Source: CAZYVD01 sp964651045 (GTDB taxonomy: Bacteria > Zhuqueibacterota > QNDG01 > DSAB01). Taken from it: a DNA stretch of 64,000 nt. Both the position numbers and the translations under genes were made by a program. The stretch is taken from assembly GCA_964651045.1 (NCBI GenBank), contig CAZYVD010000001.1, forward strand, positions 1-64,000, given 5' to 3'. The notes under the pieces were generated by a model. That model was not told the DNA's origin, ran no database searches, and saw nothing but the letters and a program-made list of their open reading frames with translations. Of this stretch, positions 35,868-45,357 are shown one piece after another. Position 1 is the first letter of the stretch, and every line of letters starts with the position of its first letter.

Positions 35868-36407
35868 CTACATCTCGGGCGGAAATTTCTCTAGTATCTT
35901 TTTTACAGACTCGACAAGATTCTTTGCAGGCTCTGACCTGTCGAGAACACCCCTGCCGATCCCCTCCCATATCAACTCCTTCTTCTCTCTATCGACAATA
36001 TCAATTACAAGTGTACCTTCCTTGTATCTGACTACATGGCCGGGGCTGGTTCTCCATACTCTTCCCCATCTACCCACTCTATATGTAGGGGGCACAAAAG
36101 TGTTGCGATTCTTTACAGCCGCATAAAATACTACTATAAGATCTGCCCTTTCACCCTCATTCGCTTCTCTGAACCCCTTCTCCTCCATTATGGGTTTTAT
36201 CTCCCGCATGACATCTTTATTAAAAAGAGGATTTGACATGCGATTAGCGGCTCCAGCCCTTTTACCCGGCCCCGGCTTCTTGAATCGAAACGTCTTGTAC
36301 TTACTAAAATCGATCTGATCATCATAGTGAACAGCAACACTTATGGAACTACAACTCAAAAGTGAAAATATAAGAGCCGCCAGAATAGAAACATAAACTT
36401 TCTTCAT
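35868..36407 (-). CDS. DUF4136-family lipoprotein
   Basis: The 179-residue protein has a signal peptide with a good lipobox LLSC (Cys19). The mature part begins VHYDDQIDFSKYKTFRF, the usual start of DUF4136 proteins, followed by IKPIMEEKGFREANEGERADLIVVFYAA and a strand LVIDIVDREKKELIWEGIGRG. The family is found in the envelope of Gram-negative bacteria; its task is unknown. AGGAGG lies ideally before the ATG. A 238-base gap separates it from the next gene. Confidence 0.85.
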   Translation of the reverse strand: MKKVYVSILAALIFSLLSCSSISVAVHYDDQIDFSKYKTFRFKKPGPGKRAGAANRMSNPLFNKDVMREIKPIMEEKGFREANEGERADLIVVFYAAVKNRNTFVPPTYRVGRWGRVWRTSPGHVVRYKEGTLVIDIVDREKKELIWEGIGRGVLDRSEPAKNLVESVKKILEKFPPEM

Positions 36408-36433
36408 TGTTTCCTCCTGTACTTATAAACACA

Positions 36434-36847
36434 CTATTTTATTTTTCTGACAATCTTGGGCTCAAAAAAACTGCTTCCCCCGACCATTCTATCTATTGCT
36501 TTTACTAAAATCTCTGCCACAATAAAGCTTACAAAGAAGACAATAAAAGCAATTCCTGTACGCCCTGTCAAGATGTATAGAGTAAGAGAGGATGCTATCG
36601 AGATCAGCAGAGGCAGAATGAAAACGAGAAACGCAGCAGTAAGCAGACTGCGGGGGGATGTTTCAATCTCAATAAAATCACCAGGTTTATAATCATATTT
36701 ATCTCTTCTTATTTTGAGCTCTCTTTTTCCTGTTCCCATGCTTCTGCATGTATGGCGCAGTTCGCATGTGCGGCATCCATCTCCTTCGTCTACCTCTATT
36801 ATAAACTGACCCTCTCTTATGTCAACAATTTTTCCTGTTTCTTTCAA
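36434..36847 (-). CDS. RseC/MucC-family positive regulator-like protein
   Basis: The 137 residues match RseC: an N-terminal beta segment (GKIVDIREGQFIIEVDE), a Cys cluster CRTCELRHTC, then two membrane spans (about 70-90 and 96-116). RseC-like proteins are linked to sigma-E control in E. coli and to Rnf complexes and SoxR reduction in other bacteria. No rnf or sigma gene is nearby. The start is TTG at 36847; no in-frame ATG retains the family N terminus. It is the first gene of the long minus-strand run. Confidence 0.82.
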   Translation of the reverse strand: MKETGKIVDIREGQFIIEVDEGDGCRTCELRHTCRSMGTGKRELKIRRDKYDYKPGDFIEIETSPRSLLTAAFLVFILPLLISIASSLTLYILTGRTGIAFIVFFVSFIVAEILVKAIDRMVGGSSFFEPKIVRKIK

Positions 36848-36876
36848 TTGTTATATCCATATTTTTATGATAGATT

Positions 36877-36905
36877 AAGATAGCAAATCGCAACAACTTA
36901 TTCAA
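36877..36905 (-). promoter_or_regulatory. candidate promoter for rseC-like gene and downstream run
   Basis: On the minus strand TTGAAT (36900-36905) and TATCTT (36877-36882) are spaced by 17 bases in the divergent gap before the RseC-like gene, predicting a transcript start near 36870, about 23 bases before the TTG start. The match is good for a sigma-70-type promoter, but the region is AT-rich. Confidence 0.45.
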
Positions 36906-36940
36906 TAAAAATCTTATCATTTGGCCCGATCGAATTTTTC

Positions 36941-36969
36941 TTGATCAATTATACAAATTGTAGTATATT
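36941..36969 (+). promoter_or_regulatory. candidate promoter for the galactokinase operon
   Basis: TTGATC (36941-36946) and TATATT (36964-36969) are 17 bases apart and predict a start near 36976. The GAGGG ribosome-binding site and the ATG at 36999 follow at suitable distances. It is arranged divergently to the promoter proposed for the RseC-like gene, so one regulator could control both. Confidence 0.5.
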
Positions 36970-36998
36970 GATCTCTGCAAACACTGATGAGGGAAAAA

Positions 36999-38312
36999 AT
37001 GTGCAGTATTGAAAAATTTGACCGTTTTATAAAATCACAGGCAATGAACAGAATATTCTCAATGTTGTATGGTAGGGAAAGTCAAATAAAAGAGAATCAG
37101 ACTAAACGCTACTTAAAATTGATAGATAGTTTTAAAACACATTTCGATGATACAAACACAATTCATCTCTTCACCACCCCGGGCCGTACGGAAATTGGGG
37201 GAAACCATACAGATCACAACAACGGCCTTGTTATTGCGGCCAGTGTTAATCTTGATTCGATTGCTGCTGCTGCAAAAACAGAGGATGAGAGGATCACACT
37301 ATACTCAGAGGGATATGATGAACCATTCGTTCTGTCTCTGAACAATCTCACACCCATAAAGGAAGAAGAGGGAACTACTACTTCTTTAATCAGAGGAATA
37401 GCGGCACGATTAAAACATCTTGGTTATGCGATTGGTGGTTTTAATGCAGAGGTAAAGAGCGATGTTCTTGTTGGGTCCGGCCTGAGCTCATCGGCCAGCA
37501 TCGAAGTGTTGATAGCAACCATATTCAACGAGCTGTACAACAATGGGAAAATATCAAGATTGACCATGGCAAAAGTTGGTCAGTATGCAGAAAACATCTA
37601 CTTTGGAAAACCGTGTGGATTGATGGATCAGATAACATGTTCAGTAGGGGGAATGGTAACAATAGACTTTAAGGACACTACAAATCCAGTTGTAAAAAAA
37701 ATCGAGTTTGACTTTGCAAAACAAAAGTATAGACTCGTTGTTGTAAACACCGGAGGCGGCCATGCAGATCTAACCGAAGAGTATGGATCTATTCCAGAGG
37801 AAATGAAAAGAGTAGCCAAGAGATTGGGAGCAGAAACACTTCGAAACACATCCCTTGAATCAATTCTGGACCATGTTGCAGCCCTTCGCTCCGAAATCGG
37901 AGACCGTGCAATACTCAGGGCAATCCACTATTTTGAAGATAACAGAAGAGTGACCAAGCAGGTAGAGGCCCTTGAAAATAACAATTTTGACAGATTCTTA
38001 TGTCTCGTGAACGAGTCAGGCAATTCCTCTTTCAAATGGCTTCAAAACTGCTATCGTCCACAGGACAGCATCAATCAACCAATTGCACTTGCCCTTGCAA
38101 TCACCGAACATTTTATTAAAAATAGGCAAGGAGGAGCATGCCGTGTTCATGGTGGAGGCTTTGCAGGAACAATTCAGGCCTTCATACATGAGAACGATAT
38201 CGAAGAGTATAGAAAGATCATCGAAAGGTGTTTTGGTAAAGATTCGGTAAAGATTCTTAGAATCAGACCCAAGGGAACACTCTATATTAACAAAATGATT
38301 GATCATCCATAA
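36999..38312 (+). CDS. galactokinase-family GHMP kinase
   Basis: The 437-residue protein belongs to the GHMP sugar kinases. The N-terminal signature reads GRTEIGGNHTDHNNG, a variant of the usual galactokinase GRVNLIGEHTDYNDG, the ATP-binding motif is VLVGSGLSSSASIEV, and CGLMDQITCSVGG carries the catalytic Asp. The C-terminal GGACRVHGGGFAGTIQAF is the third motif. It likely phosphorylates galactose or a related sugar. The ATG at 36999 has GAGGG six bases upstream; a longer frame from 36987 starts within that region. It leads a four-gene glycan operon with glycosidases and a phosphatase. Confidence 0.82.
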   Translation: MCSIEKFDRFIKSQAMNRIFSMLYGRESQIKENQTKRYLKLIDSFKTHFDDTNTIHLFTTPGRTEIGGNHTDHNNGLVIAASVNLDSIAAAAKTEDERITLYSEGYDEPFVLSLNNLTPIKEEEGTTTSLIRGIAARLKHLGYAIGGFNAEVKSDVLVGSGLSSSASIEVLIATIFNELYNNGKISRLTMAKVGQYAENIYFGKPCGLMDQITCSVGGMVTIDFKDTTNPVVKKIEFDFAKQKYRLVVVNTGGGHADLTEEYGSIPEEMKRVAKRLGAETLRNTSLESILDHVAALRSEIGDRAILRAIHYFEDNRRVTKQVEALENNNFDRFLCLVNESGNSSFKWLQNCYRPQDSINQPIALALAITEHFIKNRQGGACRVHGGGFAGTIQAFIHENDIEEYRKIIERCFGKDSVKILRIRPKGTLYINKMIDHP

Positions 38313-38347
38313 TCCCCATGATGGAAAGAACTAAATGAGGCAACATC

Positions 38348-41300
38348 ATGCATGCATGCACCAGACTCCTGACAATCTCTCTTCTGATTACCTCTCTCTC
38401 ATGTTCAGGATGGGAACAAAGAAAAATCAATATAGGATATATCTATTCATCAGATGAGCCATCCTTAGAAGATAATAATGTATGTGATTGGCTCGAGGCC
38501 AACAACCATTTCAATCTCAAACGAATAAAGACTAGGGCAGAATACTCGACAATCGAAGACTGCGATGTAATCTGGCTTCATCTTCCACAATCATCAGATT
38601 ACTACAAATGGTCGCAAAATCCAATGAATAGAGAAAGATTAAGAAAAATCATAGAAAAGGGAAAAAGTCTTCTGCTCACAGATTACGCCTTTCTTACTCT
38701 CCACGATCTGGGAATCGAAAAAATAAGACCGCAGATAAAGAAAATCAAAATCCAAGACGACTGGTTGTTTGATGAAAAGGGATTTCAGGGCTGGCTTGGA
38801 CATCCAATATTTAAAGGACTCTTTGGAGGAGCATTCATATTTGATGCAGTAGAGGATCAGGATGTGGTATTGATAGGATATTTTGGGAAAAATTTTCCTG
38901 CAGCGGGAAAAATTGTAGGTGTGGAAAAGTCATACATTACAATTCACAGACAAAACCGTCTGATAGTTGAATACAGGAAAAATAAAAGCACAATCATTGC
39001 AATAGGTGGACTAATCCATTTCTCATATAAAAACCGTCTGAAGTACAATCTTAAAAAACTCATCGAAAACTCAATCCTCTACCTCTCTGGAACTCTAAAA
39101 ACCCCTGCCCCAACATACTGGGAGAAGCATGACTATTCCCCCAAAAAAATAGAGTTAAAAACAAAAAGCTTTCGTTTGCCGGATAAAAGGAGATTGAACT
39201 ATCGAGTCTCAACGGGACTCCTCTATTCCATAGATAATCCAGACAACAGTTTCTATGATCTTGCAGGAGAGAGAGTCCTTATAATGGGTAAGGAGAATGA
39301 AGGTATAGATGAGATTTGGGTACATCCTTTCCGCCTGCTTCGCAGTTATGAAGCAGGCATAGTTATAAACGGCTCGATAAAATGGTTCAGAGAATTTCCT
39401 GTTAAAATCGATATCAGGCCTGAATCCATCACGCGTTTATATGAGACAGATCTTGGAAAGATCAGAGAAACTATCTATCCCTCAATGAAAAGGCCGGCCG
39501 GATTGATACATTATGAGTCGTCCTCGAATCAAAGTATGCAAATTGCAGTCAGGCTCTTAAGCGACATCAGACTGATGTGGCCTTATGACGAATATGCACT
39601 TGGGGATATCTATTACGGATATGATAACACACTGGGAGCCCTGCATGTAAGGGACAGGAGTGGTAAATTTGCATCTATTTTTGGAGGCGATTTAACTCCT
39701 ATAGATCACATAGAGGGGCCCTTCATTAATATTAAATTGATCTCTGGAAAACTTAACGGCCATACCTCAGATCTCAATCGGATATGCTTCGCAGCTATCT
39801 ATGAATTAAACAGGGAAAACGATTTCTGTTTAAACTTTACCGTGTGCGGTACAAACATGGGTACAAGAAAAGCATTCTCTCACTACACCCATATGGTCGA
39901 AAATCCACAGATAGAATATGAAAACACAGTAGACCACTACAGAAAAATGCTCGAAAGATTGCTGATAATCGACACTCCAGATGAAGAATTCAACAGGTTG
40001 TGGAAATGGGCGCTCGTGGGTGCCGACCGCTTCTATGTTTCCACACCAGAGATCGGACAGGGGCTTTTGGCAGGCTATTCGACCACAGACAGGGGATGGA
40101 ATGGGGGTCACAAAATCAGTGGAAGACCTGGCTATGGTTGGTACTTTGGCAGAGATGGTGCATGGTCTTGTTTTGCTCTCGATGACTGCGGCAGTCTTGA
40201 AACCGTTAAGAGCCAGCTCAAACTGTTTCAGAAATTTCAGGACCGATCCGGTAAAATCTTCCACGAACTTTCGACAAGCGGAGTTGTACACTACGATGCA
40301 GCAGATGCAACACCGCTCTATATTATTCTTGCTGCTCACTATCTTAAAGCATCAGGAGACTTGAAGTTTATCAGGGAAAGCTGGGCAAACATCAGGAAGG
40401 CCATCGATTTTCTCTATTCAACAGATACCGATGGAGACGGCCTAATAGAAAACACAAATGTGGGCCACGGATGGGTGGAAGGAGGAAAACTATGGGGAGC
40501 TCATACTACGTTTTATCTTGCAGGCCTCTGGGCTCAGGCTCTAAAAGATGCCGCCTTTATATGCAGAAATCTAAATAAGATCGAACTATCAGAACAATTT
40601 CTAAAAGATTCTGAAAAAGTCAGAGAGGCATTGAACACAGAATTCTGGAATGAGAAAGATAAATTCTTCTACTATGGAAAGATGAGAGATGGCTCCTTCA
40701 ATCCTGAAAAGAGTGTTCTTCCTGCAGTTCCAGCCCTTTTTGGCCTGCTCGAGGATGAGAAGATAAATTACCTGCTTAAAGAATATTCAAGCAATCGATT
40801 CTCATCTGACTGGGGTGTGAGAATAATAAGTTCAAGATCACCGCTATTCAATCCACGCGGCTATCACTACGGAAGTGTCTGGCCACTCTTTACAGGCTGG
40901 ACTGCCCTGGCAGAATATGAGTATGGCAACACGGTTCAGGGATTCACACATATTTTGAATAACCTTTACATTAAAAACTCATGGGCAAAGGGACTAGTAG
41001 AAGAGGTGCTTGATGGAAGTATATATAGACCATCTGGTGTATGTCCACACCAGTGCTGGTCCGAGACAAATATAATTCAGCCGTCAATAGAAGGAATGAT
41101 TGGCTGGGAACCCAATGCTACTAAAAGAAGAGGAACATTAAAACCAAGATTCCCCCTCAACTGGGATAGTGTTGGTGTGAAAAATCTGCGTATTGGTAAA
41201 TCCCTCATCGATTTTAAATTTACAAGATCGATGAACCAGACCACATATGAACTGGAGCTGAAAAAAGGAATCCCTGTTGTGATAATGATCCATCCAGAGG

Positions 41301-41728
41301 TGCTGGATGGAATGAGAATAGATGAGATACTTTTAGACTCAAAGCCAATTAAATTTACAGGAAAAACAAGACACCACCTGTTGATAAATCCCGTGAGGAT
41401 AAATCTCAACAAAAAGTCAAAACTCGTTCTTAAACATCACGGGGGCATCGGGATGATTCCCAAGATTCTGCGACCAGCACCAGGCGAGCGCTCATCAGGA
41501 TGCAAAATCATAAGAAGCGGACTTAAAAATAATGTATATTATATCGATCTTGAAGCAAAACAGGGCTCAAGGGAACCCTTCTCTTTAAGAATCTTTGATG
41601 TAAAACCAATTCGTATTGAGGGAGCCGAACTTGTGAGTATGAATAAGAATGGAACGGTCGAATTTGTGGTCTCATTTCCGAAATCAAAAAAGGAGTTTGT
41701 TGGGAAAACGGTCAGGATAATTTTTTAA
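38348..41728 (+). CDS. large exported glycosidase with six-hairpin (alpha/alpha) catalytic domain
   Basis: The 1126 residues begin with a signal sequence ending near Cys19 (SLSC, imperfect lipobox). Residues about 20-240 look like a flavodoxin-like or ThuA/glutamine-amidotransferase-like domain (IGYIYSSDEPS, DVIWLHLPQSSDYY), about 250-530 form a beta-rich region, and about 545-960 a helical barrel resembling glycogen-debranching and GH63/GH15-type glucosidases. Landmarks are GRPGYGWYFGRDGAW, DTDGDGLIENTNVGHGW and YHYGSVWPLFTGW. The exact GH family and substrate cannot be told. The gene lies 35 bases after the galactokinase-like gene, so the product may release sugars from an alpha-glycan. Confidence 0.75.
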   Translation: MHACTRLLTISLLITSLSCSGWEQRKINIGYIYSSDEPSLEDNNVCDWLEANNHFNLKRIKTRAEYSTIEDCDVIWLHLPQSSDYYKWSQNPMNRERLRKIIEKGKSLLLTDYAFLTLHDLGIEKIRPQIKKIKIQDDWLFDEKGFQGWLGHPIFKGLFGGAFIFDAVEDQDVVLIGYFGKNFPAAGKIVGVEKSYITIHRQNRLIVEYRKNKSTIIAIGGLIHFSYKNRLKYNLKKLIENSILYLSGTLKTPAPTYWEKHDYSPKKIELKTKSFRLPDKRRLNYRVSTGLLYSIDNPDNSFYDLAGERVLIMGKENEGIDEIWVHPFRLLRSYEAGIVINGSIKWFREFPVKIDIRPESITRLYETDLGKIRETIYPSMKRPAGLIHYESSSNQSMQIAVRLLSDIRLMWPYDEYALGDIYYGYDNTLGALHVRDRSGKFASIFGGDLTPIDHIEGPFINIKLISGKLNGHTSDLNRICFAAIYELNRENDFCLNFTVCGTNMGTRKAFSHYTHMVENPQIEYENTVDHYRKMLERLLIIDTPDEEFNRLWKWALVGADRFYVSTPEIGQGLLAGYSTTDRGWNGGHKISGRPGYGWYFGRDGAWSCFALDDCGSLETVKSQLKLFQKFQDRSGKIFHELSTSGVVHYDAADATPLYIILAAHYLKASGDLKFIRESWANIRKAIDFLYSTDTDGDGLIENTNVGHGWVEGGKLWGAHTTFYLAGLWAQALKDAAFICRNLNKIELSEQFLKDSEKVREALNTEFWNEKDKFFYYGKMRDGSFNPEKSVLPAVPALFGLLEDEKINYLLKEYSSNRFSSDWGVRIISSRSPLFNPRGYHYGSVWPLFTGWTALAEYEYGNTVQGFTHILNNLYIKNSWAKGLVEEVLDGSIYRPSGVCPHQCWSETNIIQPSIEGMIGWEPNATKRRGTLKPRFPLNWDSVGVKNLRIGKSLIDFKFTRSMNQTTYELELKKGIPVVIMIHPEVLDGMRIDEILLDSKPIKFTGKTRHHLLINPVRINLNKKSKLVLKHHGGIGMIPKILRPAPGERSSGCKIIRSGLKNNVYYIDLEAKQGSREPFSLRIFDVKPIRIEGAELVSMNKNGTVEFVVSFPKSKKEFVGKTVRIIF

Positions 41729-41740
41729 GGAAAAAGTCTC

Positions 41741-44488
41741 ATGTTAAAAATCAATAACCTACTATCTGTAGTATTATTTCTGTTTATTCCACAGACTAAT
41801 CTCTTTAGTGGCCTGCCCTACCTCTCCAATCTTAATGCAACAAAGGATTCGCCAATCTTCACAACGTATGCTGCTGCCATGAAGAGGTCAGAGTTTACAC
41901 TCGATGAGGGATTTCACTTCCTCTTCTATGATCCAGAAAGAGGAGCAGATTTTATTACAGACACTGCCGGCGACTGGTGTATTGGATTTGAGAAGAATGG
42001 TAAATTTGTCTATAAGCTCAAAGATATGGCGGGCGAGATAGTAATTACAAAATCATATCCCGATCTTGTAGAATACCACTATTATCCCTTCAAAGAGTTA
42101 AGGGCAGATGTGACCTTCCTTGTATACGGATCAAAAACAGCGATTCAGGACATTACACTGACAAACACTGGAAAAGAGAAAATCGATGTAAAAATCTACC
42201 CATTTCTCAACAATAGATATCGCACATATGACCAGATACGACTGTATCCTGAGAAGAACCTAATAACATTCAGTCATCAAGAGCTTCCTGACACCTGGAC
42301 ACTGGATCACAAAATTCCTCATTTTGATGTAGTGTATGATATATTTGCATTCTCAGAGCCCGCGGATAGAATGCTGAACTTCACTATTTTTGATGATGAA
42401 AAACCGCATCCGCCGCACAGGGTTTGTTTAGATAAGAAGCAGACCTATCTGGTACAGGGAAGAATGTTTCATGAGAACAAAGAACAGTGCCATCATCACA
42501 ATCCAAAGCCAAGGTATATGGTAATACTTAACAACGATCCCACAAGAATTATTACTGAAAATTGTCCAAGATGGGGATCGAGTGAAGAAAATATAAACAG
42601 ATACGGATTCTATTCCACAGAACTTGGTAATTTCGGGAATATTAAATCGCAAGATAAATATAAAATCATACTCATGTGCGAGGAGTCACAAAAATATGGT
42701 GTGACTATAGGAACCGTTCAAGACATTTCGAAAATTGATAGAGAACGAAAAGATGTTACATTCAGAAAAACAGATATCCTTCCTCCACCAGGAAATATCT
42801 ATAAAAAGATATTGAATGGAAACAGAGAAATCGTGCTTTCATGGGAAAGAGTGGATAAAAATAAAAAATACAACTTATACAGAATGGACTATCTCAACAG
42901 CGGATTCTATAAGCTGATTGCCGCAGGAATAGATACTAATTATCACGACACTATAGATTGTAAAATCTACAGCTATGTTGTTGCAGCGGTCGATTCTCTT
43001 GGAAATCCAGGTATGATTTCTGAGCCTGTGACAAGCACACCAGAAACAAGCTTCATGAGATATATTTGTTCCCATGAACAGTCGGAAAAAACAGACAGTT
43101 TTGCCCGAGTAGTTGCAGCAGAAAAAAATGTACGGCTCTCACCAGGCGAAAAGAGACATTTCAGGATAATCCGCTCCTTCTACTCAAATAAAAATGAATC
43201 TAAGATGAGTGAAAATCAAATAGCACGGCTGATGAAAGAGGATCTCAGAAAATATATAACAATCAATGAGAAACTCTTCTCAAAAATCCCTGAACTATGT
43301 TTTGATAATCCAGATAAGGAGATGCTCTACTGGATGAGTTTTAATCTCATGCGGCAGCTGATGCTGCCCCCAGAGGGAAGATGCGGCTATAATTATTATC
43401 TTTTTTCCCGTGAGCCTACATGGGGATGGGGACACGGAGGTCAGGTCTTTCATGAAAGCCTTACAATGCTTGCATATGCATATATGGATCCTGTGAGCGC
43501 CATGAATTCACAGAGAGTATTCATGGAAAGGCAGCATGAGAATGGATATATCAATTACAGAACAGGTCCCTATCTGGATGAAACAATATTTACAAGAGGT
43601 CAGTTCACTTCTTCAGCGCCGTGGTATGCGTGGGAGAACTGGGAAATCTATAAGATAACAAAAGACAAACGATTTCTTGAAGAGATGTACACCTCAAGCA
43701 CTCTTTTCTATAAATACTACACATCCAGCCGCGACAGAGACGAGGATGGGCTCTGTGAATGGGGAGCCCATGCTGTTCTTGAATCTGTACGTGATGCATA
43801 TGTTGCCGTATGGGACGAGGTAGGCTGGCCTTCGCTGTTCGAAGGCCTGGACTTAAACTCTATGCTTGTAAACGAGGCACAATCACTGGCCAGAATGGCA
43901 AGAGAACTCGGAAGAGATAAAGATGCAAAAAGATGGGAAAGTGAGGCTGAAAGCCGTAAAGAGAAGATCAATAAAACCATGTGGGATGAAAAAAATGGAT
44001 TTTACTACCATGTCGACATGAAAGACAACGATTTTACATATAAAAATAACAATGACTTAAAAAGAGATGAGATAATAGGTTTTCTGCCTCTCTGGGCAGC
44101 CATAGCCACACCCGAGATGGCAGAGCGTCTGATTGATAAACTTACAGACCCTGAAAAATTCTGGCGCAGATATGGAATTCCATCCCTTGCAGCAGACGAC
44201 CCCTATTATAATCCAAAGGGATACTGGAACGGCCCTGTATGGGTAGAATGGAACGCACTGATCGTGCACGGCCTGATCAATTATGGATACAATGACCTTG
44301 CTGCTGAAATCACAGACAGGGTCGCAAAAAACATGATCGCCCAGCTTAAAAAAGACCACAACTTCTGGGAATTCTACAGCCCAGATCATCAATGGGCTGG
44401 ATATCATAAGAGTTATATATGGGCAGGTATCATTGCCAGAATGATGATCGATTGTAATGAAGGCAGGAGGATCAATTTCAAGGAATGA
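41741..44488 (+). CDS. second exported six-hairpin glycosidase with internal FN3-like module
   Basis: The 915 residues carry a signal peptide (1 to about 23). An N-terminal beta region (about 30-340) is followed by a fibronectin-III-like module (about 350-440, EIVLSWERVDKNKKYNLYR) and a helical barrel (about 520-905) resembling GH63/trehalase-type enzymes. Landmarks are TWGWGHGGQVFHESL, RDEDGLCEWGAH, VWDEVGWPSLFEGLDLNS, GYWNGPVWVEWNALIVHG and HKSYIWAGI. It begins 12 bases after the first glycosidase and overlaps the HAD gene by four (ATGA), so all are co-translated. A linked pair suggests sequential action on one polysaccharide. Confidence 0.76.
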   Translation: MLKINNLLSVVLFLFIPQTNLFSGLPYLSNLNATKDSPIFTTYAAAMKRSEFTLDEGFHFLFYDPERGADFITDTAGDWCIGFEKNGKFVYKLKDMAGEIVITKSYPDLVEYHYYPFKELRADVTFLVYGSKTAIQDITLTNTGKEKIDVKIYPFLNNRYRTYDQIRLYPEKNLITFSHQELPDTWTLDHKIPHFDVVYDIFAFSEPADRMLNFTIFDDEKPHPPHRVCLDKKQTYLVQGRMFHENKEQCHHHNPKPRYMVILNNDPTRIITENCPRWGSSEENINRYGFYSTELGNFGNIKSQDKYKIILMCEESQKYGVTIGTVQDISKIDRERKDVTFRKTDILPPPGNIYKKILNGNREIVLSWERVDKNKKYNLYRMDYLNSGFYKLIAAGIDTNYHDTIDCKIYSYVVAAVDSLGNPGMISEPVTSTPETSFMRYICSHEQSEKTDSFARVVAAEKNVRLSPGEKRHFRIIRSFYSNKNESKMSENQIARLMKEDLRKYITINEKLFSKIPELCFDNPDKEMLYWMSFNLMRQLMLPPEGRCGYNYYLFSREPTWGWGHGGQVFHESLTMLAYAYMDPVSAMNSQRVFMERQHENGYINYRTGPYLDETIFTRGQFTSSAPWYAWENWEIYKITKDKRFLEEMYTSSTLFYKYYTSSRDRDEDGLCEWGAHAVLESVRDAYVAVWDEVGWPSLFEGLDLNSMLVNEAQSLARMARELGRDKDAKRWESEAESRKEKINKTMWDEKNGFYYHVDMKDNDFTYKNNNDLKRDEIIGFLPLWAAIATPEMAERLIDKLTDPEKFWRRYGIPSLAADDPYYNPKGYWNGPVWVEWNALIVHGLINYGYNDLAAEITDRVAKNMIAQLKKDHNFWEFYSPDHQWAGYHKSYIWAGIIARMMIDCNEGRRINFKE

Positions 44489-45357
44489 AAAATTCGGGTA
44501 TTAATATCGTCATATCAGACCTTGATGGAACTCTCTTAAACTCAGACGGAAAGGTAACAGATAAAAACTTACGACTTCTTGTTAAGCTTGGAAAGTTAAA
44601 CATTTGCCGGGTTGTTGCAACAGGACGATCTTACTATTCCATAAAAAGAATCCTTCCGCCAGATTTCCCCATCGATTATCTTATCTTCTCCTCAGGTGCA
44701 GGAATGATGGAATGGAAGACAAAGAAAATAATACTGGCAAAAAGCCTCATGGCAAATCAGGTAAATCACATTGCATGTAAACTGATCGATCTAAACTTCG
44801 ATTTTATGATACAGCATCCAATACCTGATAATCATTTCTTTGTCTATCACTTAACCGGCAAATACAATCCCGACTTTTTCAATAGAATCGAGCTGTACAA
44901 CGAGTTTGCCAGGCCGCTGGATGGCGGCCCTTTACGCTACTACCCTGCATGTCAGATCATCTCCATTTTCCCACCAGAGGATACCGAATTTAAAAATATC
45001 TGCAGAGAAATAAAAAATTTCAACATAGTTCGCACAACATCCCCACTGGACCACAAATCCATATGGATCGAAATCTTTCCAGAAGACGTATCAAAAAGTC
45101 AAACCGCTGCAATCCTCTGTAGCAGATTGGGAAAGGGTCCTGAAAATGTTCTTAGTATCGGAAACGACTTCAATGATATCGATCTGCTCGAATGGTCATG
45201 CCATGCCGCAGTAGTTGCAAATGCACCAGAAGAATTAAAGAAAAGATTCACAGTGGTTAAGAACAACAATGAGAGCGGTTTTTCTGATGCTATTGAAAAG
45301 AAAATCTTTTGTAGAGAAGCCTTTGAAAAAAAGGACTCTGCTCTAAAGGAATTTTAA
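44485..45357 (+). CDS. Cof-type HAD-superfamily phosphatase
   Basis: The 290 residues contain motif I SDLDGTLLNSDG near residue 10, motif II VVATGRSYYS and motif III/IV LSIGNDFNDIDLLEWSCHAAVVANAP. The middle C2-type cap marks the Cof subfamily, which dephosphorylates sugar phosphates, pyridoxal phosphate and similar small molecules. Its ATGA overlap with the glycosidase gene and the sugar kinase at the operon head suggest a sugar-phosphate substrate. It ends convergently with the flippase-like gene; the two stop codons overlap. Confidence 0.86.
   Translation: MKNSGINIVISDLDGTLLNSDGKVTDKNLRLLVKLGKLNICRVVATGRSYYSIKRILPPDFPIDYLIFSSGAGMMEWKTKKIILAKSLMANQVNHIACKLIDLNFDFMIQHPIPDNHFFVYHLTGKYNPDFFNRIELYNEFARPLDGGPLRYYPACQIISIFPPEDTEFKNICREIKNFNIVRTTSPLDHKSIWIEIFPEDVSKSQTAAILCSRLGKGPENVLSIGNDFNDIDLLEWSCHAAVVANAPEELKKRFTVVKNNNESGFSDAIEKKIFCREAFEKKDSALKEF

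Noticed and set aside
35762..36031. Small plus-strand frame in and beyond the 238-base gap
   Set aside because: It runs into the DUF4136 gene on the other strand and has no ribosome-binding site or family match.
39830..40364. Open frames on both strands over the first glycosidase catalytic domain
   Set aside because: The glycosidase frame carries clear motifs (GRDGAW, DTDGDGLIEN) through this stretch; the others are shadows.
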